64,000 nt of DNA. It comes from Nansenia antarctica (taxonomy: Eukaryota; Chordata; Actinopteri; Argentiniformes; Microstomatidae). The stretch spans positions 7,091,303 through 7,155,302 of the forward strand of contig OZ022344.1 of NCBI GenBank assembly GCA_963989245.1, written 5' to 3'. A program made the position numbers and the translations under genes. This document shows, piece by piece, positions 11,569 through 26,760 of the stretch. Position 1 is the stretch's first letter. Each line of letters starts with the position of its first letter. Under the pieces are notes generated by a model. That model searched no databases, had not been told where the DNA came from, and was given only the letters and a program-made list of their open reading frames with translations.

Positions 11569-14500
11569 GTAAAGCTATCTTCCACTATTTCCACTAGTTT
11601 TTATTTTTAAGAAAATTGACTTTTTTGTTCATTGTCTTAATTTGTTTTGGGCTAGTGAAAGAACAGGTATAGAGAAAAGGAATATACATTTACCAGATTG
11701 AACAGATGGTTCTGATGTCAAGTTAATTGCATTTTTTTTTTTTTTACATTTCCCCTGGTCTCTCTTACATGATGTGATTTCAAGGCATTCAAAGATACAA
11801 CGATTCAAACAACTTTATTGTCTATCACATAATGACAGAAAATTGTCTTAGGTTAGGTGCTCACAAACAACATAAAAACATACACCCATGAAAGACTCAC
11901 ATAAAATTAAATTACAATTCCATAGATAAATAAAGAACAGTTGTGCTGCATTAAAAAGTAGTGACAGTCTGTTTGGCCTTGTTTAAAATGAATATTGCAG
12001 GGGGATGAAAGAGTTCTTATAAGATGAATGGTATAGATGCTGGAAAAGTAAGTAACAACTTTGGAATTCAAACATTGTCTACTTCACTGATACTTCTCCA
12101 AGCCATCACAATTAAACATATGCATCTGAAAGTTATAATAATAACAAACTCAATGGCAATAAGACACCATTGGGATGTGGCATTGCATTATGTTTGAATT
12201 ACTATAGTACCAAATTAGCTTGTTCTTCTTCAATTAGGGTGAAAACGAAGTATCTGTATCAGTATCTGTATGTATAACTTCCACCAGAACCACCTTCAAA
12301 CAACCTTTCGACAAATTTTATTGAGAATTACTCTTAACAATTTCTGGTACTACTTTCCCAAGAATGAATAACATCTTCCGTTCTTTGGGTATTCTTTTAT
12401 CTGGCTGCCCTGGGCCTTTAAGTAAGAGCAGAGCTATGCAGTTTTAATTCAGTTATACTTTATGAACAATGCCTTTCTCTTCGCTTAAGTTAAGAACATC
12501 TTTTAAAGCAATGACTTCTTGATTGAAAGATTGTGTAGTCCTGTTAAATAGTGTACACCATCTTCAAAACAGATACTGCCTTTAATCTTACAATCCTCTT
12601 GTATTTGCTTCAGAGTGTGTTTGAATTCATTCAAATCCACAAAAAGTTAATTGAATTGTGGCCTCATGCATATGCAATAGTACTTTTAATATGCCAGAAC
12701 AGAAACAAGATAGTTGTGGCCATACATTGTGATTGGTGGTAATGACTTTGTTTTATTCTTACACTGCACAGTTAAGATGATTTTGAAAGTCTAATTCTAG
12801 ATAGCTTATCCAATTCCAATTATTCAAGGAAAAAACAAACAGTGCATACTCCACATTCATGACTGTTTCTACATTTACCCTAACCCTAACAACTTTGGGT
12901 TGTGATAAATAACAGCAATATATATATATTATAAACCATTAACAAGTATTTATAAAGCATTAATAATAGTATTTGGCAAGCACCAAGCGGCTAGAACTGC
13001 AGTCGGATTTGTAAGCAAATACTTAATTGTTTCTTAACTAGTTACACATCATTTTTAAACCCTTTTCTGAATGTAAAGTGTATAACTCCTCTCCATCCTG
13101 TCTTCCCTGCCAGACTGAGGCGATGCGCTGGCCTGGGGGAACACGCCACATGCCCTCCTCCATCTGTAGCCAACCCTGCCGCCCTGGCGAGAAGAAGAAG
13201 TCGGTGAAGGGCATCCCATGCTGCTGGCACTGCGAACGGTGCGACGGCTTCCAGTACCAGGCCGACACCCACTCCTGTAAAATGTGCCGCTTCGATTTGA
13301 GGCCCAACGAGAACCACACAGAGTGCCAGCCCATCCCCATCGTCAAGCTAGAGTGGAGCTCTCCCTGGGCGGTCATACCCGTCCTCATCGCCGTCTTCGG
13401 TATCATGGCCACCATGTTTGTCGTCGTCACCTTCATCCGCTACAACGACACTCCTATCGTCAAGGCGTCGGGTCGTGAACTCAGCTACGTGCTGCTTACG
13501 GGTATCTTTCTGTGCTACGCTACTACGTTCCTCATGATCTCCGCCCCGGACGTGGGGATCTGTTCCCTCCGCCGGATCTTCCTGGGTTTAGGGATGAGCA
13601 TCAGCTACGCAGCGCTGCTCACCAAGACCAACCGGATCTACCGGATCTTCGAGCAGGGCAAGCTGTCTGTCAGCGCCCCGCGGTTCATCTCTCCGGCGTC
13701 TCAGCTGGTCATCACCTTCAGTCTGATCTCGGTGCAGCTCCTTGGGGTGTGCATCTGGTTCGGCGTGGACCCGTCCCAAGCCATCATCGACTACGAGGAC
13801 CAGCGCACAGCTAATCCGGACCAGGCCCGTGGCGTGCTCAAGTGTGACATCTCAGACCTGTCTCTGATCTGCCTGCTGGGCTTCAGCATGCTGCTCATGG
13901 TCACCTGCACAGTGTATGCCATCAAAACCAGGGGGGTGCCAGAGACCTTCAACGAGGCGAAGCCCATCGGTTTCACCATGTACACCACATGCATCGTCTG
14001 GCTCGCCTTCATTCCCATCTTCTTTGGGACCTCACAGTCAGCAGAAAAGGTAGGTTTTTATTAATTTCACTCATTTTGAAAAAAGGGTTATGGTTAGGGT
14101 TACAACTTGAATCAGCTCATATCCATATCGCTCCTCAATTTTGATGTTAAAATACTCGCCAAGATGATTGCCCTTCATCTTGAAGCTGCTTTCCCAACTA
14201 CAATTTAACCAGATCAAACAGGCTTTGCTAAAAAACCTCACTTATTTTTAAGAAATGGTATGTTTATTGAGAAAATACGTAGCCTAAACCTGACTTGAGA
14301 TATTAATATTTCAAATATGGAAAGTACATCTTTCTTCCCGAACACAAGTGGTAAAATCATTCTTGTCAATTACTCTATAAGTAAAGCATTATTTCATAAT
14401 CATCAAAGTACATATTGTTACTGTATCATTACGAAAATAGTATTTATTGTTTCATTTCATTTAGTAAAATCTTGGTTGAAACTATGCTGTAAAGATTGTC

Positions 14501-16915
14501 ATCGTTGATAGTTATTCCTCACTCATAAACTCCCTCCTGTTTTGAAGTACAGTACGGTCTAACATAGGCCAATTGAACCCACAACAATTCCTTAAATTGT
14601 GTGCGAATGATGTGAACTATGAGAACAAGCCAATTTAATGTGCTGGTGTATACAGAGAACTGGCTGACAGTTTTTCCATTTAGAGTTACATTTACACTAT
14701 AGTTCATTGTGAGCGAAATGGCCCACTCAAATTGATCTCGTTGTATAACATCAGTCTCTTGTGTTTGTGGATGCCTCGGCTATTCATCATGTGAGAAGAT
14801 GTGCTTTCTGCTCCGCTCAGGGGATTACCTGGCTTTGAGGGCTGACTTGTGTGGGTAATTCATTTCACCTCAAGTTTGTTTGGATTCATTTTCTTTGATT
14901 GTGTTTCCCTGTATGCGTTCGATTCAGCTTCATTGGGAGGGAATGCCAAGTAGTCAATCATCACACTCTCATGCACAAAGAAATAAATGAGAGAGGCATA
15001 CAACGTAGCAGATTCTCTTCACTTATGACGAGGAGCACCTACCAATAACAAGTTCTCAACAACTCTAATTATTACAGACACGGTTAAGGTGACTTTCTAA
15101 GCTATAAACAAATGGATGTTTAACTCGTGTTGGAAATAATACGATGGGATTCTTACACTATGTTATTTTTTCGTTCCAATTAATCCGGCTGCAGAGGTGG
15201 AGGTTTCATTCCCTTCCCTTCTGGCAAGAGATGAGGAGACCTATTTCAGAAATTTGCCTCCAAAGATAAGATCCTTAGTCCTTATCATTGCTTTTCTTTT
15301 ATGTACTTTTCCATCACTCTCTCTAGTTTATGGTCAATTAACTGGTTATAAGAGATTACATTTGACCCAGGAACCATGAGGGAGTCAGGAGATGTGACTC
15401 AAAATATTATGTTAGGTGTATCCATGTATTTATTATTCAGCCTTTCTCTCTCTATCCCCTCCCTGTGAAACATGCACTGTAATGTTGTGAAATGACACAT
15501 CTTTCCCAAAACAGACACCCTCACAGTGTGACAGAAATAGAAGAAAACAGCAGGCAACCCCAGACAGGAGAAACACTGAGATCACGATGCCGGTGTGGGG
15601 AACTAAAGTAAACACATGTTTGCCCTTTTTGGGGGGGATGTCATCGCTCAAACAAACAAGCCACAGTGATAGAATACTCAAAACCGTTTGTTTACTGTGT
15701 AAACTGTAGTTCGGAGACAACAACACAGCCATTGAAGGTCACATATTGCACAGTAGCTATCAGTAGCTATAGTATGTACTGTACACATATAATTAAGGTA
15801 TCCAGATTCATTTGCCATTAACAACAAATAATTGACACCCACTCTATGAAAAAAATACGCTGGGGCTTAATATTGCCTGAGCACAGGAGCTTTGATGTAC
15901 TGGAGTCAGACCTGCAATCTGATGGTTGAGGTTGGCAACATTTCTTGCATAATCTGGTTGTAATTACAATGTCAAGTTGCAAGGTTCACAGTGAGTGCTC
16001 ATATCAGTCTTAATTCATCAGCGCACATCATTTTGATTTTTAAAGCAATTTCCAGAGCAAATAGGAAATAGAATACTGCTCCTGGCAAAAGCTTGTGGAT
16101 AGTGTGTTGCCTCGAGGCAAGTGAACTTCACTGTGTAAATGTTGTTGCGACGCTTAGCATCCCTGCCCAGCGTGTACCACAAAGAATGTTTTTAAAAATG
16201 AATGTCAGCTATGTAGGTACATTAACAGTGTGAGCAACGTGTAGCCTACCACTAGCTCCTATCTAACCACCTGAGGCCATGGGTTCATGTTTTTGCGGTG
16301 GTTTTGCTTCACAACAAGACCAACGATAAATGACAGAAGGAATGCCTCGGGAGACGAGGGAAAGCTGGCGTTCTTAAGACACTCGTGTTTGATTGGCAGC
16401 AGGAGTACAGTCAGCACAGGAGGTGGTGGGTGGCGGCAGACTGACAGGTAGCGACGGTAGTCGTGTTAATTGTGGTTTTGTCTCCCGGTTGAAAGGAGGG
16501 GTGGCTCCGAACCAAGCTTTCTGTGTATTTGATAAAGACAACAAGGCAGCTGATTGGCAGAGTTGTCAGGACAGGGGCTCATCATGAATGACAATTATGC
16601 TCTGCCAATTATGGGACATTTGACGGCCATGCAGGCAAGGGAGACCGTGTGAGGCTGAGCGTGGCCTATTCCATCTCTCTGCTCCTGCAACAAGGCTTGA
16701 CACATAACGAGGGAACACCGGGAGGGAGAGGTTATGTTGTTCAGCAGTTGCCCAACAGCTTCTGTACTTTTCTGAAAGTTTTCTGAAGGTTTTTTTTATT
16801 TTTATGAAATAGACGGAAAGCAGTGGTGAGTTAAGTAGACTAACTCTGTTCTGAACAGTAGAGGCAGATGCTTATTAAAGCACAAAACAGCCGTAAAATG
16901 TATTCCTTCTGTGTA

Positions 16916-16973
<58 letters not shown>

Positions 16974-17822
16974 TCTGTATCTTCAAAGGGAGCTTATGTA
17001 GGCTTCCAACCATTGTAAATGACAGCAAGTAATGACAAAACATCACAGAATATTCCCAAGCCGACCGGGAATAAAGAAGAAAAAAATCCGGTCATGACTC
17101 CAGTCGCTTCAATGTTGCTGAGAGAACGAGGGGGGATGTGGCTGGAATGAATATATTCACGATTACAGAAATGACAATTCCTGGATAAAAACTAATCTTA
17201 TTAATGCATTAACTGCTTTCATGTTGCTACTAGCTATTTGGAGCCGCTGCATACATGGGGCTTGTTGGCGGTGTTATTTTGTGCCCAGTGAAAATCTCTG
17301 GCACGTGTAACAATGCAGAGGAAGGATCTCATTAGAGGTACGGCTGCAGATTGGCAGGTGTGTAATTGTGCTGGCTTGGAGAAAGGATGTTTGGAGGGGA
17401 GGGCCCTGTTTCATGAGGCAATAAACCGGCGGCCCCATCTTACTAAATGCATGGCTCTTGGGAGATGGACCTGCTTTGCACGCACAGAGGCAGGGATGGG
17501 TTTCGGGAAGGGACAGAAGGCAATGGTGGCTCGGGCACCGTGGAGAGTATTCTATTATGTTTGGTCAGGTCTGGCAAGTCTGGACATAAGCAATTTGATT
17601 ATCTTCTACACGAATGCTTTCATTGCAGTAGAGGTATAGAGTGTAAGGGCATTGATACAGTATATTGGCCAATATTGACCTAATGAACTATTTGATCTGC
17701 AATAAATCTGCCAGACTAGAGTACATGGCTGTGGACGACGATAAGCAAGCAGCTGACTGGAACACAGATTTGATGCCTAATCACTTTTGAGAGGAAAATC
17801 TGCTGCTCCGCCTTTAGAGACA

Positions 17823-17883
<61 letters not shown>

Positions 17884-17971
17884 CTCTCTCTCCTCTCTCT
17901 CTCTTTCTCTTTCTCCCCCTCTCTCCCTCTCTCTCTTTCTCTCCCTCTCTCATCCTCTCTCTCTCTCTCTT

Positions 17972-18009
<38 letters not shown>

Positions 18010-18011
18010 CC

Positions 18012-18082
<71 letters not shown>

Positions 18083-21000
18083 CCAGCACCATTTTCCTGC
18101 TGTGCCGACAAGGCAGATTGGAGATCCTATCAGTGTTGTCAGGGCACTTCTCGGCTGATGGAAGGGGACAGGAGTCCCGCCCCCCCCCACCCCCACCCCC
18201 CTCAGAATGACTCGACTCTGTACTCCAGAGGGGCAGCAATATTGTGCCAAACTCACCCGAGGCCATATGTAATCTTCTCTCGAGATTACACACTCCCCCT
18301 CCATCACCCAGGAATGGCTGTTTGCTCTCTTTGCAGTGTGATTGAATACATGTCCCCCTATTGCTCTCATTTTACACCCTTCTTGAAAAGTCCCATATGT
18401 ACCGTCGCAGTAACAACATTCTTAATGCATTATCATGTGTCATGGTTATCAGGACAGCACACATGTATGTGATTTCTTGCATTTTCGCCTTGGTTAGTGG
18501 CCATTGGTTTTCGCCATGGTTAGTGTTCCGAAAAAAGGTAAATGGGTCAACATGTATGTAGGCTGCTAGAATATGTAATGCTTGTCACATATAAAGCATG
18601 CCTTTGATTTATGTACTGTACAGTAGCCCTATGCTGAAATGGATTTATTGGCAAATGCCCAGTGGACCCATCCCCCCCCCCAACCCCCCAAAAGAAAAGA
18701 AAGAAAAAACAATCACATTCAGGTATGATGAAGGTATTCTTCATCCCCTAGATACACAAGAGCTTTCATTAAAAGTACCATTATGCTGTTACTGTCACGA
18801 CCAGAGGGCGGAACCCAGAAGCAGACAACGGAGAACAGGTAGTACAACAATAAGAGCTGGGGGCGGAACTGTGACAGTTACAGCAAAAAAAGAAGACGGT
18901 GGTGCTGCTGCTGCTGCTGAAATTTAAATCTGCCAGCATCTAAATTAAAAGTGCAAAGGCTAATCATATGAAAGCAGCTCTGTAAACAATAAATGTTACT
19001 ACCCACTATCACTCTCACAGCTCTTGACATTCTCAGGATGGAGGACCTCCTACTGTATAGTTAGTAATTTCTTCAGCCGTACTACTCAGTCACTCATGGT
19101 GTCTGCGGCTGTAATGTCAGTCTCAACCTCAGGCAGATGTGTTAGAGTGGTGACTGGGAGCTGTGTTTTCAATTTACACCCCTCTCCCTTCTTCCTTCAT
19201 CAGTCCTGAAAATAGCCTAGCGACTCTATTCTGAAAGTGAAACAGAATTGTGTTTCAAATAAGAGGTGGTCCATTAGAAGACTACTCGGTTTTACACCAG
19301 GATTATCCTATTGTATACGAAATACATTTTGAGACATTACTTGGACTTTCTTTGTGCGAATGTTTTAACCACAAGTCCAGGTTTGCGGGCCTGACTGACT
19401 GTTTTCCATTCAGAGTAGATGATGGCATGGAAAGGGATGCTTGAGACTTCACTCTGACTTTCATGAAGTGACTTATGCGCAACTCCGAGTACAGTATGCT
19501 GTCAAGAATGTTTTCTGTATGTGCTTTATTTATGTTCTTTTCAGTTTGTTTGTTTTTCTCCATGCTCTTTTCAGTTTGTCCCATCTACAGTACATTACAA
19601 TGATGGGATTGAAAGCAGTCATTATAAGACTTCTAATGTTTGGAAAACCTCCTGGAAATGGATGTACAGTACCAAGAATGATGTATACGGTATGACTTCA
19701 ATAACGCTTGCAATACAGGCTAACCCTAACCCTTTAAGTTGTAACTTAAGGTTCTGTGTTAGGAGGCTATCATTCATAGGATTCACATGACCATATTAAG
19801 GACAAACCTTTGTGCTTTTATGTTGCAATCCAACTAATCCAAGATGACCTACATATGCAAATGTATATGATTAGGCATGATTTCACTTTGAGTAAGCACA
19901 TGATTGAACCTATAAGGTAAAAGCACTCGTAAAGCGTTATTATAGCGGTATTGATGCTCCAAGTAAGAAGTCTCTCTCTCCGCCTTCAAAGCTCCCTGCC
20001 TTTAGCTAGGTTTGCTCTGCACAGCTGTGAATCCCAGCTGCCATTACAGAGCATTAACACACTACCCCCATACCGCTGACCTGGGGGCAAGACATCTGTA
20101 CTGCACTCACCCATCTGCAGGCCTGTCCTATTATTCACATGTCATAAACAAACAAATAAACGCCCCCAATGAAAAACACAAGCTGATGAATAGATGTGGA
20201 AAGATCACTTGATAAGAGAGTATTGTACACATCATGAGAGGATTTTGGAAGTTCTTTGGAATTGCCTAGCATTTGGATTGTAATGGTTTTTGCTCTGATT
20301 TTTTAATTATCAAAGCTGGAATAAGGAACAGCTCTAGAAGTAAGTAAGTAAAACGTTATTTCTATAGCGCCCTTCACAGCACGGATGCACCGGGTGCTTT
20401 ACATCAAAGATAAGGGATAAAATGGGTGAAAAGAAAAGAAAGTGCAATCAAGCATCGTCAAAAGGGATTAAAAACAAAAACAGAGGAACACCCCACAGGG
20501 GACAACATAAACAGAACATAAACAGGAACATAAGATGGCTATAGGTGACTAACGACCTGCCTAAACAGATGAGTCTTTAATTGCCGTTTAAAAAAAATAG
20601 TTCTGAGGAAGCGGCTCTCAGGTCAGGGGGGAGGGCGTTCCAGAGTCACCTCAAACGCTCTGTCCCCTTTAGTTCTTAGTCTGGTCCTGGGTGCGACCAG
20701 GAGCTCCTGGTCGGATGACCTCAGTGACCGGCTGGATGAGTAGAGGTGGATGAGATCGGAGATGTAGGCGGGGGCTTGGAGGGCCATGGAGGGCTCTGAA
20801 GGCTGAACACCAGCACTTTGAAATTCTGAAGAATCTAGAAGAACTACCTTGAACCTCTTGAACAGGACCATCCATCACTGTCCTGGTTCATGAACGATTT
20901 GGTTTCTTCCCTCCCTTCGTCTCTCTTTCTCTCCTCAACAGATGTACATCCAGACCACGACCCTCACCATCTCGGTGAGCCTGAGTGCCTCCGTGTCCCT

Positions 21001-24000
21001 GGGGATGCTCTACATGCCCAAGGTCTACGTGGTGCTCTTCCACCCGGAGCAGAACGTGCCCAAGCGCAAGAGGAGCCTGAAGGCCGTGGTCACCGCAGCC
21101 ACCATGACCAACAAGTTCACCCCAAAGGGTGGCCTGAGGCCCAACGGAGAGGCCAAGTCCGAGCTGTGTGAAAGCCTGGAAACGCAAGGTCAGTGTCAAA
21201 GGTCGCGGGGTTAGGGGTCAAGAGGTCAGCTGTCAAGAGGTCAGGAAGTTAGAGAGGTAGTATAGTGACGATACTGTTGTTATTTCTCCTACTCTCTCCC
21301 CTGTGAGTTTGGCCCTGTAAACCAGTGAGCCATTTCAAGTCAAAAGTAGTCAGCGAAAAACAGCACAAAAAACGAATGACCTCGCTGTTATGTAAGCCGT
21401 AATTGATGCCATAGGTATTTTACACCTCAACAACTTTGGGAAATTAGCTGGTGTTATGCCGGTGAGGATGCAGGAAATTGGGAGTTCATTTATTTGGGCA
21501 AACCTAAATGGCATTTAAGCATTGGCTCCTACAACAGGACAGAACAGAACAGCGTGAATAATCTTGATTGATCAGTGGGCTAGGCTTCAGATTCAGGTGT
21601 CATAGAGTTGAGATGATTAACTCTACAGCCACCGGGCGATTTCATTGATTTAACAGGAGGGAGAACTAATCCATCATGTTTTCCTTACAGTACATACTGT
21701 ACTTGCTACCTTGATCTGAATAGATTAAGCAAATGCCATGATTGAAAAACATGTATTCATAAACATGGTTACTTACATTTCTGATGATAAATAGTTACTC
21801 TAATTACCCCCAATACATCTTTTAAGCTGTGATACATTTCTATCCCTATGTCTGAGATATCACTAGCAAATACTCCCATCATCTTTTAGCAATAGGATGA
21901 AACCCTGTCTGGAGACTGGCACCAGCTCCTCGATCAGTGTCATCTCAAAATCTAGTTCCACTTCGCCTGAATGCTTAAGATAAAAGATGTGTCAAGGTGT
22001 CACTTTTCAGTGTTTATCTGATATGGAAATGTAAAAGAGACAGGTAGAGAGAGTGAGAGTTACAGATCGTCATGACGTAGGGTAAGGATTGGACAGAGGT
22101 GGGCAAGACTGCCACTTACTGCCAGGGGCGCCGCTAGGGGGGGGGTAAGTTAGGACGATTCTAAGGGCCCAGCACTGACAGGGGCCCAAGATAATCTTTT
22201 TAAAAATATATTATATTTATAATAATATTATTATTATTATCATAAGGAAGTTAATGTAGCCGACTTCAAATTATAATTCTATGTATTACAAAAAGTTACA
22301 AAAGAAACAAACTGGAGTTTTGTTTCTCTATGTTTGACAAAATTAAGCCTTATTATTTACCACTCTATTTATTCATTGCATGGTTCAGTCCAGCGCGCGC
22401 GAGCTGCTAGACTAGAGGAACGTTACCACAAATATTCTGACAAGGAGAGAGACGATGTCGTGAAAGGCAAAGCCAAAGTCAGGGTCTCAAAAGAGAAAAG
22501 TAAAAGTAAAGAACGAGGAGAGTGACAAAAAAAAGAAAGAAAGGTATTCATTCACAGACCTTCTTTTGGGGCCCATAACATGTAGGCTACCTAGACAACA
22601 TTGTGTGGTTTAGCTCTAGCTAATCACTGTGTGGATGATCTAGTTAGCTCGCTATAGCTAATTAACTTCAAGTAAAGTTAACTTACAGTGCACTGTCAGT
22701 ATAATTTCAGTCAAATATAGGTTATTAGAGCTCAGTGAATTCAGCAGCTATGCACTCTTGCTATAGCTAGCTAACTAGCTAACTAGTATAATGTTACATG
22801 CTAATCACGTCATGCACAGCAGATGCAGCTTCAGGATCAGGACTCCTTCCCTCAACCCACCTCCCAGTTGAAGGAGAAGGAGGTGAGCAGTAGGAGTTTG
22901 GGGTTAACAAACAGATTTTGAATAGTTTAATGTATGCTGCATTACCATGCAAGCATTGAATACAACGTTAGCTAATATTCATATTTAGTTAATAGTTCTT
23001 CCAGTAATTGCAATAACATTGACCACTGGCATCTTAATAATATTGTTAGCTAGCTAGATAACATTTAAGTTAGCTAATCTGGTGTAATGTATGTATTACT
23101 ATGTTAATACTATTATAGGACATCTTATGAATTATGTACCTATGGATACTCCATGCCAGGGCCCACTTCAAGCCAGGCAGCCAGAGAGGAGAGCAGAGGC
23201 CAAGAGGCAGAAGAAGAAGAGTAAGAAGTAACAAAGGACAATGACAGCAGCACAGCAAGTTGGCTTCATGGCTGTAATGTTGGCTGTAATGTTGATACTG
23301 AGTAGTTGGATTTTTGGTGCAAGGTCTTGCAGAGACTGAGAACGTACACAGAGACTGAGAACGTCTGAGAACGTACACAGAGACTGAGAACGTCTGAGAA
23401 CGTACACAGAGACTGAGAACGTATACAGAGACTGAGAACGTACACAGAGACTGAGAACGTCCACAGAGACTGAGAACGTACACAGAGACTGAGACAGACC
23501 TTTTCCAAAAAACTGTTTGTGGTGCTGGTGGAAAGCCAGTGGGAAGTACAGAAAGACTGTGTAAGGTAGGGAGATGAAAGGGATATGGAAAGTTAGATCT
23601 TTACCTTTTCTTTTTAGTGTTTTGCCCTGCTTTTATATTCATTCTATGCATGTATATGTTTTTATATATGTTTTTATATTCACTTTATGTTCTTATTCCT
23701 GTTGTAAAGCACTTTGAGCTGCATTTCTTGTATGAAAGGTGCTATATAAATAAAGCTTTACTTACTTACTTACTTACTTCATCACTAGATTTCAAGGATC
23801 TTATTAAAGATGTTGCTACTAAGAAGGCCCAGCCTTTAGCTTTGATTTGGTCTCTTTACTCTTTAATCTTGAATCGTTGTGCATGAGGCTAGATATAGTT
23901 TTTAGCTCTCCAGGTATACTATTCCACAGTACTGCCGCAGTAGGTAAAAATTACCTTTTTCCTATTTCACTATTCAATTTCGCTGGCACCATGTCTGTGT

Positions 24001-26687
24001 TGCTCCCTCTTGTATAAGACACTTTTGTCTTTGTGTGAAACAAGCAATGCTGAGTCAGTAAATATCTCTGCTGTAATTCTTCATTGATCTAATCCTGACA
24101 GTATTATGGCCAACTGATCTTTAAAAGATCTAAATGTATTTAGACACAATACCACCCCATTACAATTATATTTTGACTTTTTGTGTGATTTATACTTTTA
24201 TAATTGGGTTCAAATCTTAATTTAATTATACTTTTGTCCTTCTGTTGTTCAAGTCTTAATTTAATAAGTTAAAGAATGTTGAGATTTCTTTGCTGAATTG
24301 TTGATTCCTGTATTAACTAATTTTAAATTACATTTACAAAAGATGTCCATCATTGGATTTCGTTCATCAACTTCAACTGGGTTGTCTCGGTTGATGGGTG
24401 GTTTAGGTGGGGGGGGCCCAAAATGATATTCTGTCATGGGGCCCAGAATCTCTAGCGGCGCCCCTGCTTACTGCCACTTTGAATGGTTAACTCAGGTGTC
24501 TTGCTGGTCAACTGGAACACAACCCTCCACCCACACGGTTCTAGAACTGTGCGGGTGGAGGGTTGTGTTCCAGCTGAGCACCAACACACCTGAGTTAACC
24601 AATCAAAGTCGTGACTGTTGTCTACAATTAGCGAATCAGTAATATTACGCGTTTTACTGAGTTATGGATAGATGGTATTTGGATACCGTCGTAATCCTGT
24701 CTATGTAAACTTCGACCTTTTCAAGAAGCTTTCTAGAATTGAGCAGGGAAAATACTCTGCAATAATGAAAAGTCTACAATAATCATGATGACAGACAACG
24801 GTAACTTTAAGGTCACAAGTGACAGTGGCTTTCAGCCAAACATTAATGATGATGTGCATTTAACATTTTTCAGTGGTTTGACAATGACTAACTTGGGCTC
24901 ATTGTCTCACGGCAGACTCTTTCTGCACTGATCTGTCATTGTTACCTTAGTTACAATGTGTAGACTACTCCTAACTGGAATCAATCTTGCTATTCTCCTG
25001 CTCATTTCTTAGTTACATAACCTTGAAACTAGCAAATGGCTTATGTAATTTGGAAATGAACGTGAAAATTAGCATATAATGACTCACAGGTCTACATTTG
25101 ATACACTTGACGATAGCTGTGTCAGCCTGTCAGGAGAGCAGACAAGAAAAGTGAAACTCTTGTCGCTAAAACGTGAGTTGACTCCAGAATTACCCACAGT
25201 GGCCGTATAGCATCTAGCCACAACTAGTTTATTGCTCAGCTGGACCCCAGACTGACCCTCATAGGGCAAGATCTACTACCCCTGTCAAAGGGGACGGACA
25301 AGATGATATCAGCAACGAGTGATGTGTGAATTCAAGCGTTCTAGTTTCCACAGTATGAACTCTGACCCCACTGACCTGGGCCCAGGGACTAACAGCTGCT
25401 CTTTGTGCTTGTATGTGTCAGACTGTGGAGAGGGAGGGGGACCCTGTGAGGGACTTTAGACACCCAGGTAACGGAGAGAACCATCAGCTCGCCTCTCTGC
25501 TCTGTTTGACCACTGTTTGACCACTGTTTGACCACTGTTTCTCCTGTTATCTCCTGTCTTTGTGACAGCAGCTGGTGAAAGGCGGGAACAAGTCGGCAAA
25601 CCGACCAAAATGTTCAGACTTTTATTCTGAGAAAAATGTCAATACATTTCAACGTTGTTGAAAATCAATGACACCCTCGCTAGTCAAGGGATTCCACGAG
25701 TAATCCCCACTACTCTTTCGACTAACAACGTTGAAATGTATTTACATTTTTCAGAATAAAAGTCTGAACATTTTGATCGGTTACTGACTTTCACCAGCTG
25801 CTGTCACCTCCTTTGTGCTAATGTTCACTTGGATCTCATGCCTGCCTCGGTTATGCAACAACACATCACGGCTGCCCTTGGCGATGGTGCACTAACACGT
25901 CCAACAGTAACAGACAGTCCTCACAACAAACACACGCCCCTTGACCCACAGACGGTGATTCCTCTAGACAATGTTGGAGTGTTGTAAACTGTAAATGGCC
26001 CGATGAACGCGCTACACCCTAATGGGCCCTGACGTGGCGAGATGTCGCCCCCTCTGCCTGAATGGACAAGTGGTAGCTGTGCGCCCCCCCTGTAATTTGT
26101 TTCTCTCGTTGACAAACGGAGGAATTTGCTGTAATGGGACATACAACCACTATTAGTGGGGAGAGGGAAAGACAGATGGGACTGCCAGCTCCAATTCTTT
26201 CTGGACCATATATTCTTTATCTTGGGCCCTCACACAGCGCATAAATATTTAAATAAGGTTCATTTATCAATGTTGCTGTAGGAGGCGATCTGAGCGAAAT
26301 CGAGAGCGGGTCCCCCTCTCCTCACCATCATCCCCTCTGCCTCTAGTCATTGTGCCCCCCATCCAGGCTGTCAACAGTGGCCGCTCTGATTTATCCTCTC
26401 TGACTCACCCAATCAGCGAAGGCTGCTGCGGACAAGATTGGCAGATGGATATGGTGATTAAACCACAGAGCGAGCGAGCTGATGACGGTTTTATTTAGAG
26501 AGGACACACTCTGTCATATCCGCACACACACGCCGTCATTCACTCAAACACACACAGACACAGACAGTGACAGACAGACAGACAGACAGAGAGACAGACA
26601 GACAGACACACACACACCGTCATTCACTCAAACACACACAGACACAGATAGTGACAGACAGACAGACAGAGAGACAGACAGACAGAC

Positions 26688-26760
<73 letters not shown>

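Larger units (their letters stand above)
14050..20941 (+). other. grm4: grm4 intron between TM1-6 and TM7 exons
   Basis: A 6.9-kb intron. It holds the CA repeat at 16917-16969, the CT repeat at 17826-18080 and a minus-strand LINE fragment at 20340-20870. The remaining ORFs, for example 15433-15732 minus and 17313-17639 plus, look like chance. Confidence 0.75.
22123..24466. mobile_element. hAT transposon, 2.3 kb, decayed
   Basis: The ends CAGGGGCGCCGCTAG and CTAGCGGCGCCCCTG are perfect 15-bp inverted repeats. The 8-bp target duplication CTTACTGC flanks it at 22115-22122 and 24467-24474, the size expected for hAT. Subterminal G/C-rich tracts with GGGCCC are also mirrored. No full transposase ORF remains. 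The interior has a minisatellite (23330-23495) and an L2 3' end (23505-23780) as later changes. Confidence 0.92.

Noticed and set aside
13038..13814. ORFs overlapping the grm4 TM1-6 exon in other frames and on the minus strand
   Set aside because: Shadows of a GC-rich coding exon.
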